Part shown: in pieces, positions 1-11,047 of the stretch
Layout: each line of letters opens with the position of its first letter
How positions within the stretch are numbered: position 1 is the first letter of the stretch
Assembly (NCBI GenBank): GCA_964036315.1
Contig: OZ038509.1
Coordinates: 30,582,968 to 30,646,967, forward strand
DNA from: Acanthosepion esculentum
Taxonomy: Eukaryota > Mollusca > Cephalopoda > Sepiida > Sepiidae
DNA length: 64,000 nt
Direction of reading: 5' to 3'
Translations under genes and position numbers: made by a program
The notes under the pieces: generated by a model
The model's input: only the letters and a program-made list of their open reading frames with translations
What the model was told of the DNA's origin: nothing
Databases searched by the model: none

Positions 1-206
1 ATCCGTTTTCCTACGACTTTCCGCTTTCCCGCATCGCAAATGAAAACAAATAAAAACAATCTTTTACCCATTCTTTGTTTGTAAAAAGAAACAAATAATG
101 TCGCTCAGTATGTCTTTGGATATACCTTTTGCTTATAGTAATTCCCGTTATTAATTTCTGTGATTAATTAATTAAGCAATTAACCACCGTTGCTAAATAG
201 TAACAC
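1..206 (-). repeat. 5' edge of a diverged LTR, minus strand, cut by the window start
   Basis: Read on the minus strand, this stretch matches the first part of the LTR blocks at 32170 and 36995. It shares the TTAATTAATTAA-rich tract, the CAGTATGTCTTT word and the CTAAATAG terminus in the same order. The LTR tip lies near 206 (TGTTACTATTTAG on the minus strand, compared with TGTAACACTATTTAG in the other copies). The rest of the LTR would lie outside the window. No target duplication can be tested because only one end is present. The match was made by eye and is diverged. Confidence 0.6.
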
Positions 207-714
207 AGAAATGTCTGTTTCTTGTTTTTGTTTTATCCGCAGAGTTGGTAAAAAAAGGAAAAGGGGGCGATCAATTTAAGTTGAAAGAGAGAGTGTAAAT
301 GAGAAATAAAAGATAAGAGGAAAATGTACTTATCAGTGGAATTGTTTTTGGAGTAGTTGTAAATTTTGTTGTTGTTGTGGTTGTTGTTGTTGTTCTACTT
401 TCCTACCCCACTTTCTGCTCTTAGTGCCGGGTCTTAGACTTGACGGTCAGTCCTATGTCCTCTTTGATATCTGCGCCCTTCTGACCTGATTGATTTGAGT
501 GTCTCTATTTATGGCTGATTTCCTTTTAACACTGGCTCGTTACTTTTTTTCCTCAGTGTAGAAAATCGCCTCCTTTGATTGGTCAGAAAATTAATTTCAC
601 ACCTTATTGCGAAAAAATGTTTTTAATCGTTTTGATCCGATTTTGCGGGTGTGCAGATCTATTTTGTGTTTTCTAGTATTTTGTTGGGATGATATAGGAT
701 TTGTATCCTATAAC
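207..714. other. No gene seen; AT-rich spacer with a GTT microsatellite
   Basis: No coding or RNA feature is recognisable. A short GTT-rich microsatellite lies at about 365-395. The stretch ends where regular satellite A units begin. Confidence 0.5.
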
Positions 715-3318
715 ATTTAGTCTTTTTCATTAAGATCTATAAAAACAATTACATTCTGTACAGATATAGTCTTTTTCATTAACTAATATAGTAAATGTTA
801 CATTTCGTACAGATTTAGTCAGTTTCATTCATAAATATAGTTACATTTTCTTTCATATTTTCTTTTCTTCATTACGAAATATAAAAATTTATATTTGTTC
901 AGGTTTAATCTTTTCCCATTCAAATGTCAAAAAGGTACATTTTATACATATTTAGTCCTTTTCATTAAGTAAGTAATATCAAAAAAAGTAATCATTTTTT
1001 CACATTTAGTTTTTTTCGTTAAGAAATAGGAAAACCGCATGCATTACATTTATTACGAAATGTCAAAAAGTATACATTTTGTACAGATTTAGTCTTTTCA
1101 TTATGAAGTATCAAAAAGTTACATGTTCATTCAGAAATAAAAAAAATATCATTTTCGTTAGATTTAGTCTTTTTCATAATGAAAATCAACAAAAGTTATA
1201 TTTTCTTCATATTTAGTCATTTTCATTAAGAAATATCAAGAAAAGTATTATTTTTCAAGTTTAATTATTTTTCATGAAGAAATTTAAAAAAGGTTCATTT
1301 TTTACATATTTAGTGTTTTTCATTAAGAAATATCAAATAAGTTATATTTTGTTAAGATTTAGTATTATTCATTAAGAAATAAAAAATCTGATAGATTTTC
1401 ATCAGATAGTCATTTTCATTAAGTAAAAATACATTTACTTCTCGTTTAGTGTTTTTTTTTATTCAGTTTTAATATTTTTCATTAAAAAATCAATAAAAGT
1501 TACTTTTCTTCAGATTTAGTGTTTTCAGGTATATTTTGTACAGATATAGTCTCTTTCATAAAGAAATATCAAAACTGTCATATTTTATTCAGATTTAGAT
1601 TTTTCATTCAGAAATATAAAAACCAGATATATTTTCCTCACGTACAGTCTTCGTTATTAAGAAATATAAAACTTTTATCCAGAAATATAAAAAGTTATAT
1701 TTTCATTATATTTAGTCTTTTTCATTAAAAAATATCAAGAAAAATTATATTTTTTCAGGTACATTTTGTACATATATTGTCTTTTTCCTTAAGAATTATA
1801 AAAAATGTTAGTCTTTTTTGTTTAAAAAATATCATAAATGTTATATTTGGTACAGATTTATTATGTTTCATCCAGAAATATAAAAAATAAATTAGATTTT
1901 CATCAGATTTAGTCATTTTCATTTAGAAATCTCAAAAAAATTATATATTTTAAGGTTTAATCTTTTTTCATTAAGAAACGTCAAAAAACTACAGTTTGTA
2001 CAGATTTTATCTTTTTCATTAAGAAGTATAAAAAAAGTTATGTTTTTTACATATATAGTCTTTTCATTCATAAATATAAAAAAGTTATATTTTGTTCAGA
2101 TTTGGTATTTTTCAGTAAGAAACAAAAAAGCAGATAGATTTTCATCAGATAGAGTATTTTTATTAAGAAATATAAAAATGTTATATTTAGTACTGGTTTT
2201 ACAGATTGAATCTTGTTTCATTAAGAAATATCACAAAAGTTACATTCTGAACAGATTTAGTCTTTTTTCATTAAGAAGTAAATATAAACAAGATTTTCAT
2301 TAGATACAGTATTTTTTACATATTAAAAAAGTTATATTTACTTCAGGTTTTGTCTTGTTTCATTAAGAAATATAATAAATGTTGCATTTTGTACAAATTT
2401 AAACTTTATCATTAAGAAATATCTAAAAAAGTTACAATTGGAATAGTCTGTTTCATTAAGAAATATAAAAAAGTTAAATTTTCACCAAATTTAGTCTTTT
2501 TCAGTAAGTAATATGAAATATAGCTATATTATGTCTAGGTTTCATCTTTTTTCATTAAGAAATTTCAAAATACATAGATTTTGTACAGATTAAGTCTTTT
2601 TCATTAAGAAATATCAAAAAATTATATTTTGTTCAGATGTAGTGTTTTTCATTAATTAATAGCAAAACTAGGTACATTTTCATCAGATAGAACCTTTGTC
2701 ATTAAGAAATAAAGTTACAACTACATCAGGTTTAGTCTTTCTCGTTGCGAAACATCTACAGAAAGTTATATTTGCTTTAGATTTATTCTTTTTCATTAAG
2801 AAGTATCAAAAAGTTATATTTTTTCAGGTTAAGCTTTTTTCATTAAGAAATGTTCACAAAAGTTATACAGATTTAGTCTGTTTCATTAAGAAATCTAAAA
2901 ATATATATTAAGCAGTTTTAGTCTATTCATTATGAAATATCGACAAAAATTCCATTTTTGTCAGATTTAGTCTTTTTCTTTAAAATGTCAGATTTAGTCT
3001 TTTTCATTAAAGTGTTATATTTTTTCAGGTTTAAACTTTTTTCATTAGGAAAATGCACAGTTTGTACAGATTTAGTCTTTTTCATTAGAAAATATTTAAA
3101 AATTACATTTTGTACAGATTTAGACATTAAGAAATAACAAAAAATTAATATTTTGTTCAGATTTAGTATTTTTATTGGAAATAAGAAAAACATACATTTG
3201 CACCAGATAGTCTTTTCGTTAAGAAATATAAAAAAGTTACATTTACTTAATGTTTCTTTTAAGTAATAGAATAAATGTTACATTTTGTACGCATTTATAC
3301 ATTTTCATTAATAAATAT
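715..3318. repeat. Satellite A, diverged tandem repeat of about 49-50 bp
   Basis: About 50 imperfect units share the words TTTTTCATTAAGAAATAT, AAAAAGTTATATTTTGT and CAGATTTAGTC in fixed order. Unit lengths vary around 49-50 bp, and many units carry small indels, so the array looks old and no longer homogenised. The short open frames in it are chance products. A second piece of the same satellite lies at 9764-9955, beyond a decayed retrotransposon, so the array was probably continuous once. Confidence 0.85.
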
Positions 3319-3720
3319 CTATAGCATCACTCCCAGGTTGCGTATACTATAAGATGTCATGGTTTGTAGGCCAATCCCACGCTTGCTCGATAATGTCGCT
3401 GGTCAACGGTTAGTTGGTCGCTGAACGCCCCAGTCCACACCTTGCTCCAGCCACGTTGTTTCTTGATCGAATATCGTCAAGGACTCAAAGACGCGAGTTG
3501 TCTAGGCAGCAAGTCACGTGTATCTCAGTAGCTCCTTCGTCTGCTCTCCGCCGCTCGCTCTCTCTCTCTCTTTCTCTCTCTCTCTCCCCTCTCTCTCTCT
3601 CTCTCACTTGGGACGCCTAAGCGCTCTGCTTATATTGACTTCGACTTAAGACTAGAGTGGCGGCTGACAGTGTTTGAGAATTTGGGGATTCCCCGGGTTT
3701 CTGTATCGATTTGAACAAGA
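3319..3720. repeat. GC-richer dispersed repeat with a (TC)n tract, possibly a minus-strand LTR promoter region
   Basis: Base composition changes sharply from satellite A. The segment holds a TC-rich microsatellite at about 3557-3605. The words GGCAGCAAGTCACGTG and ATATTGACTT recur in the same order near 19309-19380, so this is a dispersed repeat. Read on the minus strand, TCAATATAAGC near 3630-3640 resembles a TATA box. No protein is supported. It could be a fragment of another LTR, but neither end is defined. Confidence 0.4.
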
Positions 3721-4824
3721 GTTCATTGTATTTAACTATGGTAATTAATTAACTAACTAACCATAAAAATTACACAAGAAAATAATGAGAATGGAAAAGA
3801 AGATACCCCGAGATTTTTATTTTTTACGTTAAAAATAAAATCGAGTTACTTTTCTCAAAAAACCGAGAATTGGCGTAAACATTGAACTCACAAAAAGGCC
3901 ATATGCGAGCTTTTGACAATTGATTGATGATATTTGTAAAAGTACTGATTAACTAAAAAGCTGGGAACAAGATATCATCATAAGTACCAGCCAGGCACGG
4001 CCATATGGTAATTATAAAAAGTTTTAGCATGAGAAAATATTCCGAAATATTGTCGATACGGGATAGAGAAAAACCAAGGGTTCCCGTAATCGCTAACTTC
4101 ATGAAGAGACCAGATAGCAGACTTTGACAATTGATTGTTTGTAAAAAGTGCTGGTTAAAAAATACGCAAAGTGACCAAAACATCTGAGAGATTTTAAGTG
4201 GCCATATGGTATTCGTAAGAATTTTGACTGGTGGGAACAAGAATTTTGTAAAGAAAATAATTTTAATGAGGCCAGCTTAGCCACGCCCGCACGACCGGGA
4301 CACCATTGGTCAAGTGGTAGCAATGGTGGTAGGCGGAGGTAATTTGATTAGAAAGACGGGCAAATTATTAACGCCAACTGAAAGGATTTGGTATAAGTTA
4401 TCAGTGTGAGAAAGGAGGAGTTTAGGAGGATAGCTATCCTGCAGCCTCTCCTCACGAACGAAGGGATTTCCCCAAAATGAAAAGTGATTAATTTTCCAAA
4501 TGGCCAGTAATCAATGGGAAGTAATCATTTTTCCTGGCCAGACAACAAAGAGGTTTCTTTTCAGAAATTGGGAATTACCGAAACCCCCCAGACTGCGTCT
4601 AATCTCGCACCGGTTTTTATTGGTGTCCATATAAACGAACGCCCTCAGAGAAGTTCGCCAGTTAATTATAACCATACGGTTCCAGACACTCTAGATCAAC
4701 AGCCCGAAAACAGGGAGGAACGACCTGGAAATCGACTGTCAAGTGAGACACTTTTTTCGATTAATCTCCCAATATTTTTTTCGATTGTTGCTGCTCTTGA
4801 TTGTGTTTTTTTAATTGTTTAAAT
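3721..4824 (+). repeat. Decayed 5' LTR and leader of a Ty3/gypsy element
   Basis: Several blocks match the LTRs at 32170 and 36995 in the same order: a TTAATTAACTAACTAACC tract near 3740, a GGCGGAGGT segment near 4330, TTAACGCC near 4368, a TTTTCCAAATGGCC segment near 4493, and GGTGTCCATATAA near 4622. The gag relic starts directly downstream. The exact left end is uncertain because no clean TG terminus or target duplication can be assigned. I infer that this is the upstream LTR of the element whose gag and pol relics follow. Confidence 0.55.
4628..4635 (+). promoter_or_regulatory. LTR TATA box of the decayed gypsy element
   Basis: CATATAAA sits in the context GGTGTCCATATAAACGAAC. The equivalent position in the other two LTRs reads GGCGTCCAT(T)ATAAGCAAAC (near 33178 and 37983). 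Conservation of this word in three diverged LTRs supports a core promoter role. Confidence 0.5.
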
Positions 4825-5960
4825 ATGCCTGACCACGATTCTGTTGGGTTAGACATAGAGGAAGACGGGGTTGAACAACGGTTGCCGGTAGACAATTTCC
4901 TACCGGTTGTTAGGCAAACCTAGAATTCAGGCCTTTGGCGGAAATTCCAGAGATTTTAGTTGGCAACTCTAGATAAGAGCCGCATAGTCTATGGAATCTC
5001 GGACAGAGAAACTTTGTATTTGGCATGACGCATGACGCCACGAGAGGGAAGGAGTTTGAGTTCGTGAGGGGGCTCTTAGCTAGTGAACCACAGTTGTCAT
5101 GAGAAAGGCTAGAAGGATTACTGACTCAGGAGTTCACTGACGAGGGGACAGTGATAGAGGTCAAGAGAGCCCTCCTGTAGATGGCGGAGCTGAAGGACGA
5201 AATCTCTGGAGAACTAGGGACCCGAGCGGAGAAGCTGGCTGCGTTAGCTTTCCCAGAGGACCGATTTGTATGTAGAGGCGCTCAGTGACAAGCGTATTCG
5301 CCACAATATAATCAAGGAGGGGCCGCTAGGGTTGTCGGCGGCAGTGGCTCTGGCTAAAGAAAGCCAGGGAATTTGGGAGAAAGTAAGGGAGCCTGAGGTG
5401 TGGGAGGAGAATCCCAAAAGAAAGGTTTGGTCTACAAGGTATGCGTTTTATAAGCCCACACCGGGTCGATACGAACTAGTCTGCTGGACATGTGGGTACG
5501 AGGACCACAGAGTGGCGGACTGTTCGACGAGATGAGGATTGCCCCCAAATTTTGATTAGGACAAATGTACTAGGTGTGGAAAGAAAGGACACCTAGCTAA
5601 ATGGTGCGGGATAAGGAAGGGTGCCCCACCAATATTAATAAAGAAGGCTGCACCTGAAAGACAGGACCGGGGAAAAACCAGCGGGCCGCCCCGGAAGTAA
5701 GAAAGAAGGTGGCCTAGTTAAAAAGAAGAGGTGTAAGATGTTGGACATATGTTCAGGAGAGCCACTTAGGTAGAAGGCATGTGCCCCAGAAATAAGAGGA
5801 AGGGTGGCCCATGTGAAAGGAAAGAGTATGAAATTTTGGATATGTGGTTAGGTGGGCCACTTTGCAGTTAACTTCCCTACAAGAAGGTGCTGGTTTTGTG
5901 GAAGACCAGGGCACCTGAAAAAGAATTGTTTACAGAAATGGCAGAAAGAAACTGGGAAGG
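4825..5960 (+). pseudogene. Gag relic of a Ty3/gypsy retrotransposon with CCHC zinc knuckles
   Basis: An ATG at 4825 opens a frame (MPDHDSVGLDIEEDG) that soon meets stops and frameshifts. Identifiable pieces include EFTDEGTVIEVKRALL near 5130-5178 and ELGTRAEKLAALAFPED near 5210-5265. Zinc-knuckle motifs lie near 5480-5525 (CWTCGYEDHRVADC) and 5570-5610 (CTRCGKKGHLAKWC), with further degenerate knuckles at about 5835-5930 (CWFCGRPGHLKKNC). Gag with CCHC knuckles packages element RNA. Multiple stops make the copy non-functional. Protease and reverse transcriptase relics follow in the expected gypsy order. Confidence 0.7.
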
Positions 5961-6149
5961 GTTCAGTTGGAACCGCCCAGACATAGAGGACGAAGAGCTC
6001 CCCTATGTGAGGAGAATGACGGGGCGGCGTTGTTGTCAGCACCTATGGCTAGGATAACACAGAGAAGGGAACCTAGGAGAAGAAAAGCCAAGGTGTTCTC
6101 ATCGCTAATGCAAGAGAAGGAGTTGTCTTGTAAGGCGAAAATAGGGTGA

Positions 6150-6420
6150 ATAGCAATGAAAGTTCGAATAGACACAGGATCGTCTGTTTCATTGCTACGG
6201 GAAAGAGAATACAGGCGGTTAAAACAGAAGGAATGGATACGATAAACAGATATAGAGATCACACAGGCAGATGGTACCCCCACCCCCGGAGATAAAAGGA
6301 ATTGCGAAGCTTCCTGTAAGAATAGGAAAATTAAGAATTATCCAGAATTTCTATGTAACACCCGATCTGTGTACGAAAGCAATCTTGAGAGAAGATTTGT
6401 TTCAGAGACAGAGGGCTCGT
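6150..6420 (+). pseudogene. Aspartic protease relic of the gypsy element
   Basis: The frame at about 6157-6215 reads MKVRIDTGSSVSLLRERE. It holds the D-T-G-S catalytic motif of retrotransposon pepsin-like proteases, followed by the usual hydrophobic run. Downstream the frame is broken, and the second half of the domain cannot be followed with confidence. It lies between the zinc knuckles and the reverse transcriptase, as expected for Ty3/gypsy. It is followed directly by a short piece that looks like flanking satellite A. Confidence 0.6.
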
Positions 6421-6456
6421 ATAGATTTAGTCATTAAGAAATAACAAAAAATTGTG
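6420..6456 (+). repeat. Satellite A-like fragment inside the pol relic
   Basis: About 30 bases (GATTTAGTCATTAAGAAATA followed by ACAAAAAATT) match satellite A, closest to the unit near 3117-3150. It falls between the protease and reverse transcriptase relics, where no satellite is expected. It may be a templated repair patch or a small insertion. A chance match in AT-rich DNA is less likely, because the surrounding relic is not AT-rich. Confidence 0.5.
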
Positions 6457-6799
6457 TTGGTAGTCAATTGCGAGAGAACGCCATTGGGAGGTCCACCAGA
6501 AGAAGCTATAACGATAGTGGTGGAGGAAGATATGAGGCTACCCACTAGAGCAGCAGTGTCAGGTGAAGGTATACTGGTGACAGGGAAGAAAATGAGGAAG
6601 GGAACCCTGTAATTGGTCCCTGGAGAGGAAAGGGCCCGGAAGAGAATTAGGTAGAGGCAAATGAATTAGTGCCTACAAGACAATAAAAGTTAAGAGAGGA
6701 GAAGAGGTAGGAAAGGCACTACCCTTGCGAACTCTAAATCAAGTCAAATTCGATGAGAAGCAAAGAAAATGCGTAGAGAAACCAGAAAGAATAGCAGGC

Positions 6800-7510
6800 G
6801 GAGAGATAATTGGCACCTGATAAATTTAGGTCCAGAGTGGGAGGTCTGCTGAGAAGTAATCGGGATTTGGTGGCAAAATCAGATAAGGAATTAGGCCAGA
6901 CCCACACATTAAAAATGAAGATCGATACCGCCAATCACCCCCTTGTGAAATTGAAGCCTTATAGAACACCTGTTCATAAGAGGCCCCCATTGGAAGAGGC
7001 AGTGAAAGAGATGTTGAAGCTGGGATGATAGAAAGATCAATTTCCCCTTGGAGCTTCCTAATTGTGATGGTAGACAAGAAAGATGGCGGTTACCGTTTTT
7101 GTGTGGATTTGAGGAAACTGAATTCCATTTCTAAGCCTTTGGCGATGCCATTGCCACTAATTGATGATATATTGGCATTATTGGGGAAAGCGAAGTACTT
7201 CTCCACGTTGGACTTGAGGTCTGGTTATTGGCAGGTAGCCCTTGATGAGGAAAATGGCCCCATTTGCGTGTCACCTGGGATCATTTCGGTTCAGGGTGAT
7301 GTCCCGGGAATCTTCCAGCAGCTTATGTCAATAGTGTTAGGCGGGTGCGAGAGTTTTGCTATGGCATATTTAGACGATATGCTGATATTTTCAGAAACAC
7401 CAGAACAACACTTTTTTCAAGTGTTGGGAAGACTAAGAAAGCACGGTTTAAAATTAAAATTATCAAAATGTCAGTTTCTGAAGGATGAAACTAGATATTT
7501 GGGCTGTTAT
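6800..7510 (+). pseudogene. Reverse transcriptase relic, Ty3/gypsy type
   Basis: The N-terminal part at about 6810-7026 includes KMKIDTANHPLVKLKPYRTP, the usual approach to the gypsy fingers domain. A frameshift near 7025 separates it from the palm at 7025-7528. The palm has FCVDLRKLNS, the FSTLDLRSGYWQV motif A and the catalytic AYLDDMLIFS (YLDD) near 7360-7390. KLSKCQFLKDETRYLG marks the thumb boundary near 7465-7505. At least one frameshift and internal changes around the FGL/P region show that it is dead. The order and motifs place it in Ty3/gypsy. Confidence 0.85.
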
Positions 7511-7589
7511 AAACGGAGAAGGTATTAAGCCCGATATGGATAAGGTGAAAGTTATAAGGGAAATAATAAATATAAGGTAGAACTGACGA

Positions 7590-8060
7590 AGAAATACGCT
7601 AGGTTCAAATGGACAGAAGACTGCCAAAGGGCATTTGTTACCTTGAAGGAGCAGCTGACAGCTGTTCCGCTGCTGACGTACCCAGACCTCAACAAGCACA
7701 TTGTGCTATACACTGATGCGAATGAACAGTGTGTAGGAGCAGTTCTCACCCAGCCGTACCCCGATAAAGAAGTACCAGTACCAGGCATACCAGAAGAAGT
7801 ACCGATATACTTTCTCTCATAAGCTCTCGGAGACACAACAGAGGTGGCCAGTAATAGAAAGAGAGGCATATGCTATAATGTATGATCTCCAAAAGTTGAA
7901 CTACTACTTGAATGGTACTGTTTTTACTATAAAGTATCTACTGCAGGCAGAATGGACGAATAAGAAGAAGATTCAACAGTGGGCGCTAAAGTTAAGTGGC
8001 TACTACTGTAATGTAGAGTATTTGGCAGAGAAAGAAAATACCTGATAGAACAGATGACCT
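7590..8060 (+). pseudogene. RNase H and tether relic of the gypsy element
   Basis: The reading at about 7595-7760 gives FKWTEDCQRAFVTLKEQL, then LLTYPDLNKHIVLYTDANEQ and VGAVLTQP. This is the tether and first catalytic aspartate region of gypsy RNase H. Further pieces up to about 8040 include a region around LQKLNYYLNGTVFTIK. Stops and frameshifts interrupt the domain. It belongs to the same decayed element as the reverse transcriptase just upstream. Confidence 0.7.
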
Positions 8061-8074
8061 AATAGGAAGAAAGT

Positions 8075-8930
8075 ACTATTGGCCCAAATTGTACGAAGAG
8101 GTCACTAATTATGTTTGTTTTGTGTAGTATGCCAGTCGCAGAGTAGAAGGCATGAAATGGAGCCATTGGAAGGGATGGACGTGCCGAGCTTCCCCTCAGG
8201 ACCATATGGAGAAACTGCACGAGGAAATAACTATATAGTGAGTTTTATTGATTGGCTAACGAATTGGCCCGAGGCATTTGCAGTACCAGACAAGAATGCT
8301 AAAACTGTAGCCGACTTGATAATAAGCGAAATCTTGTCTAGATATGGTGCCCCTGTGTAACTTGTCACTGATAATGGCACAGAGAATGTAAACAGCATAA
8401 TGAGGGTACTGCTGACAGGTTTGAATATAGAGCACATAAAAACATCTCCATATCATCCTCAAGGAAATGCTAGAGTGGAAAGGTTTCATAGAACCTTGTT
8501 AGCTAAACTGGCTAGAGAAAATACAGAAAATTGGGATCTTTACTTGACGCAGGCCGTGAGGTTTACGATTAACGAAACCTCCAGATTTTCGTCATACTTT
8601 ATGTTGTTTGGCAGAGATGTGGTCCTACCTGTGGATAACTTGTTGAAGCCCTGAAGAAAGTATATGGGGAAGATCATCATCAGGTGTTATTGGAAAAACA
8701 GCATATTTGTGCAGTCCAGAAGATGAATAAAGAGGGCACAGAAGAGAAGAAATGAGAGGGTGAATGCTGGAAGAAAGGTAGTAAAATTGAAAGTTGGAAA
8801 CCCTGTCTACAACAAAATTCACCTGAGAGAGCTGGACCAGAGATGGGAACCATACTACCTGATAGTAGAGCAGACCGACCATCCCACTTGGTACCCTGAC
8901 CAAAGGTTTCCGCCGGATAACGACGACCAC
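8075..8930 (+). pseudogene. Integrase relic of the gypsy element
   Basis: Integrase core motifs are visible in order: GNNYIVSFIDWLTNWPEAF (first catalytic D) near 8225-8280, LVTDNGTENVNS (second D) near 8360-8400, and PYHPQGNARVERFHRTLL (catalytic E) near 8450-8500. A stop separates YGAPV from LVTDNG near 8358. The C-terminal part near 8760-8900 (KLKVGNPVYNKIHLRELDQR) resembles the post-core region of gypsy integrases. The domain order gag-PR-RT-RH-IN is that of Ty3/gypsy. The frame is broken, so the copy is inactive. Confidence 0.8.
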
Positions 8931-8939
8931 CGATCGACC

Positions 8940-9763
8940 GGGACACAGGCTGGTGGCAGCGACTAAGAGTCAACCCCAAAACGCCGGTAGGAGAAATAGC
9001 ACAGTTTGGCATTGCGACTGGGAGTTGACCACGAGCCGACAGTTCAGCGTCGCAATTGTTTTCTGGTTCGCAATATTAATTTATCTCCAAATTTGGGAGA
9101 TCCCTTCTTCTTATTGGTAATGTTTGCAGGTATCTTCCCGTCCGTATAACTCATTCCTTCTTTTATTTATGCCTAGCACCATTACTTCCAAATGGACGGA
9201 GGTAATTTCTCTTTATTGTCCCTCCTCTCTTAGTATCTCATCTAAGCCCACCACTTCGACAGTCTCTTTGGCAAATCTGATTTTTAAACCATTTGGCTGA
9301 AAGGGCGGTCTTTATTTTAGTCATTAATTTTCAACAACAAATTTTCTCAGGCCCTCGTCTTTTCTATGTAATCAGTTTATCCAGCTGTTTCCTTCGACCT
9401 GGTATTAGCAAATGTTTATCTTTTTTCACTTAATCGTACTTACAGGTTGGTTTCATATTTCAATTTCTTTGAGCAAAGGATAAAATCCTATTTCTCGGTT
9501 GGTTTACACTTCCAAAGTCGGCGGAGCTATTTCTGCTCTTTGACAAGCAGGCATAAATCAGTTTTTTCTATTGTGCCTTCGCGTTCAAAATTAACAAAAA
9601 ATATAACAACTGGCCCCTTCTTCCTCCTGACAATCATAAGACATGTTTTTGTAAGCGGACATAAATTAATTTCTTAGTGTTTGCTTCCATTTCCAAAATT
9701 CTCAACTTACCTCAAATGCACTTTCATTTTGAGACTTTCCATATGGCCTTTGATAATATCTTA
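8940..9763 (+). other. 3' non-coding part of the gypsy relic, with primer-site-like words; no gene
   Basis: Three primer-site-like words occur here: TGGTGGCAGCGAC at 8951, TTTGGCATTGCGAC at 9005 and TTCAGCGTCGCAA near 9043. They resemble the TTTGGCGTCGTGAC word that follows the LTR at 38661. From about 9060 to 9763 I see no recognisable gene, LTR end or RNA. The segment ends where satellite A resumes, so the 3' LTR is either lost or too diverged to recognise. Confidence 0.4.
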
Positions 9764-9955
9764 GATTTTGTGTTTTTCTTTAAGAAATATCTAAAAAAGT
9801 TACATTTGAAAAAGCTTTAATCTGTTTCATTAAGAATATAAGAAAGTTACATTTGCTACAGTTTTGGCTTTTTTCCTTAAGATATATATGTACAGATTTA
9901 GTCCTTTTCATTAAGAAATATTTTAAAATGTTACATTTGATACAGATTTTATGCA
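9764..9955. repeat. Satellite A, second piece
   Basis: Roughly four diverged units have the satellite A words (CTTTAAGAAATATCTAAAAAAGTTACATTT, read in parts; CAGATTTAGTCCTTTTCATT). This piece and 715-3318 bracket the gypsy relic, consistent with insertion of the element into an older array. Confidence 0.75.
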
Positions 9956-10614
9956 TATGATTTCAGTTCATGAAATAATAGTAGGTTTCAATAGAAAGAA
10001 TCTTCTTCGATAAGAAGGTGTTGTAGGCTGAAATTTGGTGTAAGGTGAGTTCAAAGAAAATGTAATCTTCACTTGAATATCGAAACGTTGAATTAACTTG
10101 CCGTCTAAATATATTGGATATTAGTGAGAGAATTATGGAAAGCTAAGAATATGTTGAATCGTAACTTATAGTTCCATCAAATTTTGACGTAAATAAGTTT
10201 CTGTTGCTTGTAGTTGATCAGTTAAGAGATGTTCAATATTCGTACGTACGCGTGTGCGCGTGTTTGTGTGTGTGGCATAGCGTCTTTATAGCGTTTGCCC
10301 TTAAGGGACAAAGCGGCCTTTCCACAGCACTGCATCACTGTCGCCTGAGAAGAGAAGAGAGAGTTGAAAGTAGCGCTGATATTTATAATGTTGCATGTCA
10401 CGTGATAGGCTCGAAACACATAGATTTTTGGCGGAATTGTATTTTCGTTCAGGTAAGAAACTAGGTCGATACAATTCGTACGTAGTTGAACAATCAAGAG
10501 TCAGAGAAATATCAAGGCTCTGTGATTCACATTTTGCACAAAATTGAACATATTATTTTCAGCCATTTGAAATGATGAAGAATTAAGATTCTACACACGG
10601 AAGCAATGCAGACC
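9956..10614. other. No gene seen; contains a GT-rich microsatellite
   Basis: This is unassigned AT-rich DNA with a CGTACGTACGCGTGTGCGCG and GTGTGTGTG tract at about 10238-10275. The small open frames here lack any recognisable domain. Confidence 0.4.
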
Positions 10615-10995
10615 ACTTTCAGGCCAAGCTACCGAATCCGATTTAACCACGAAGGACCCAGAAATCCAAAATTTAAAGTTTTGTCTAAACTTTTCCAGAG
10701 ACAATGCTCGAACAATTAAATCGGCAGGGTTTTCCGGGGAAGGCACATATTTGAATTTTATTGATAATCAATGTTGAGAATCTAACTGTTCTAGAGAAAC
10801 TTTGATGTTTTTTAATCTTTACTTGAGAAACTGGTTTTAGGTTTTTATGTTGCCGGACCATAACCAAGACAACACTATGTGAGCATCACAATAATTACAT
10901 CTTTGATACAAACATTTGATAAAGGTTTCAAGATGTTCTTAATGTTTTGCACCGTTAAGTATACTGATAACAACTCAAGTGAAGGCAAAGACTGT
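10615..10995 (-). pseudogene. BEL/Pao-type RT-RNase H relic
   Basis: Minus-strand reading with frame changes gives LPSLELLSVYLTVQNIK near 10990-10940. It continues with a degenerate LTYCCLGYG-like segment and then NQFLK. The reading ends in KYVPSPENPADLIVRALSL at about 10755-10705 and FWISGSFVVKSDSVAWPES near 10675-10620. The order LP-x-x-EL-L, a framework through NRI-like residues, then NPADL and W-G-P-like is the hallmark of the BEL/Pao RNase H to integrase junction. Several frameshifts and stops make it a fossil. Family assignment rests on motif order by eye. Confidence 0.6.
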
Positions 10996-11047
10996 TCTTT
11001 TATGGGCGCTTAGCAAAAATTAAGGAGGCCATAGAATCCAGGAGTGG

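Noticed and set aside
1519..3193. Several 60-90 codon frames in satellite A on both strands
   Set aside because: They follow the satellite unit, are frameshifted between units and have no conserved product.
3414..3620. 68-codon frame with a Ser-Leu repeat
   Set aside because: The repeat is the translation of the (TC)n tract; the rest has no recognisable domain.
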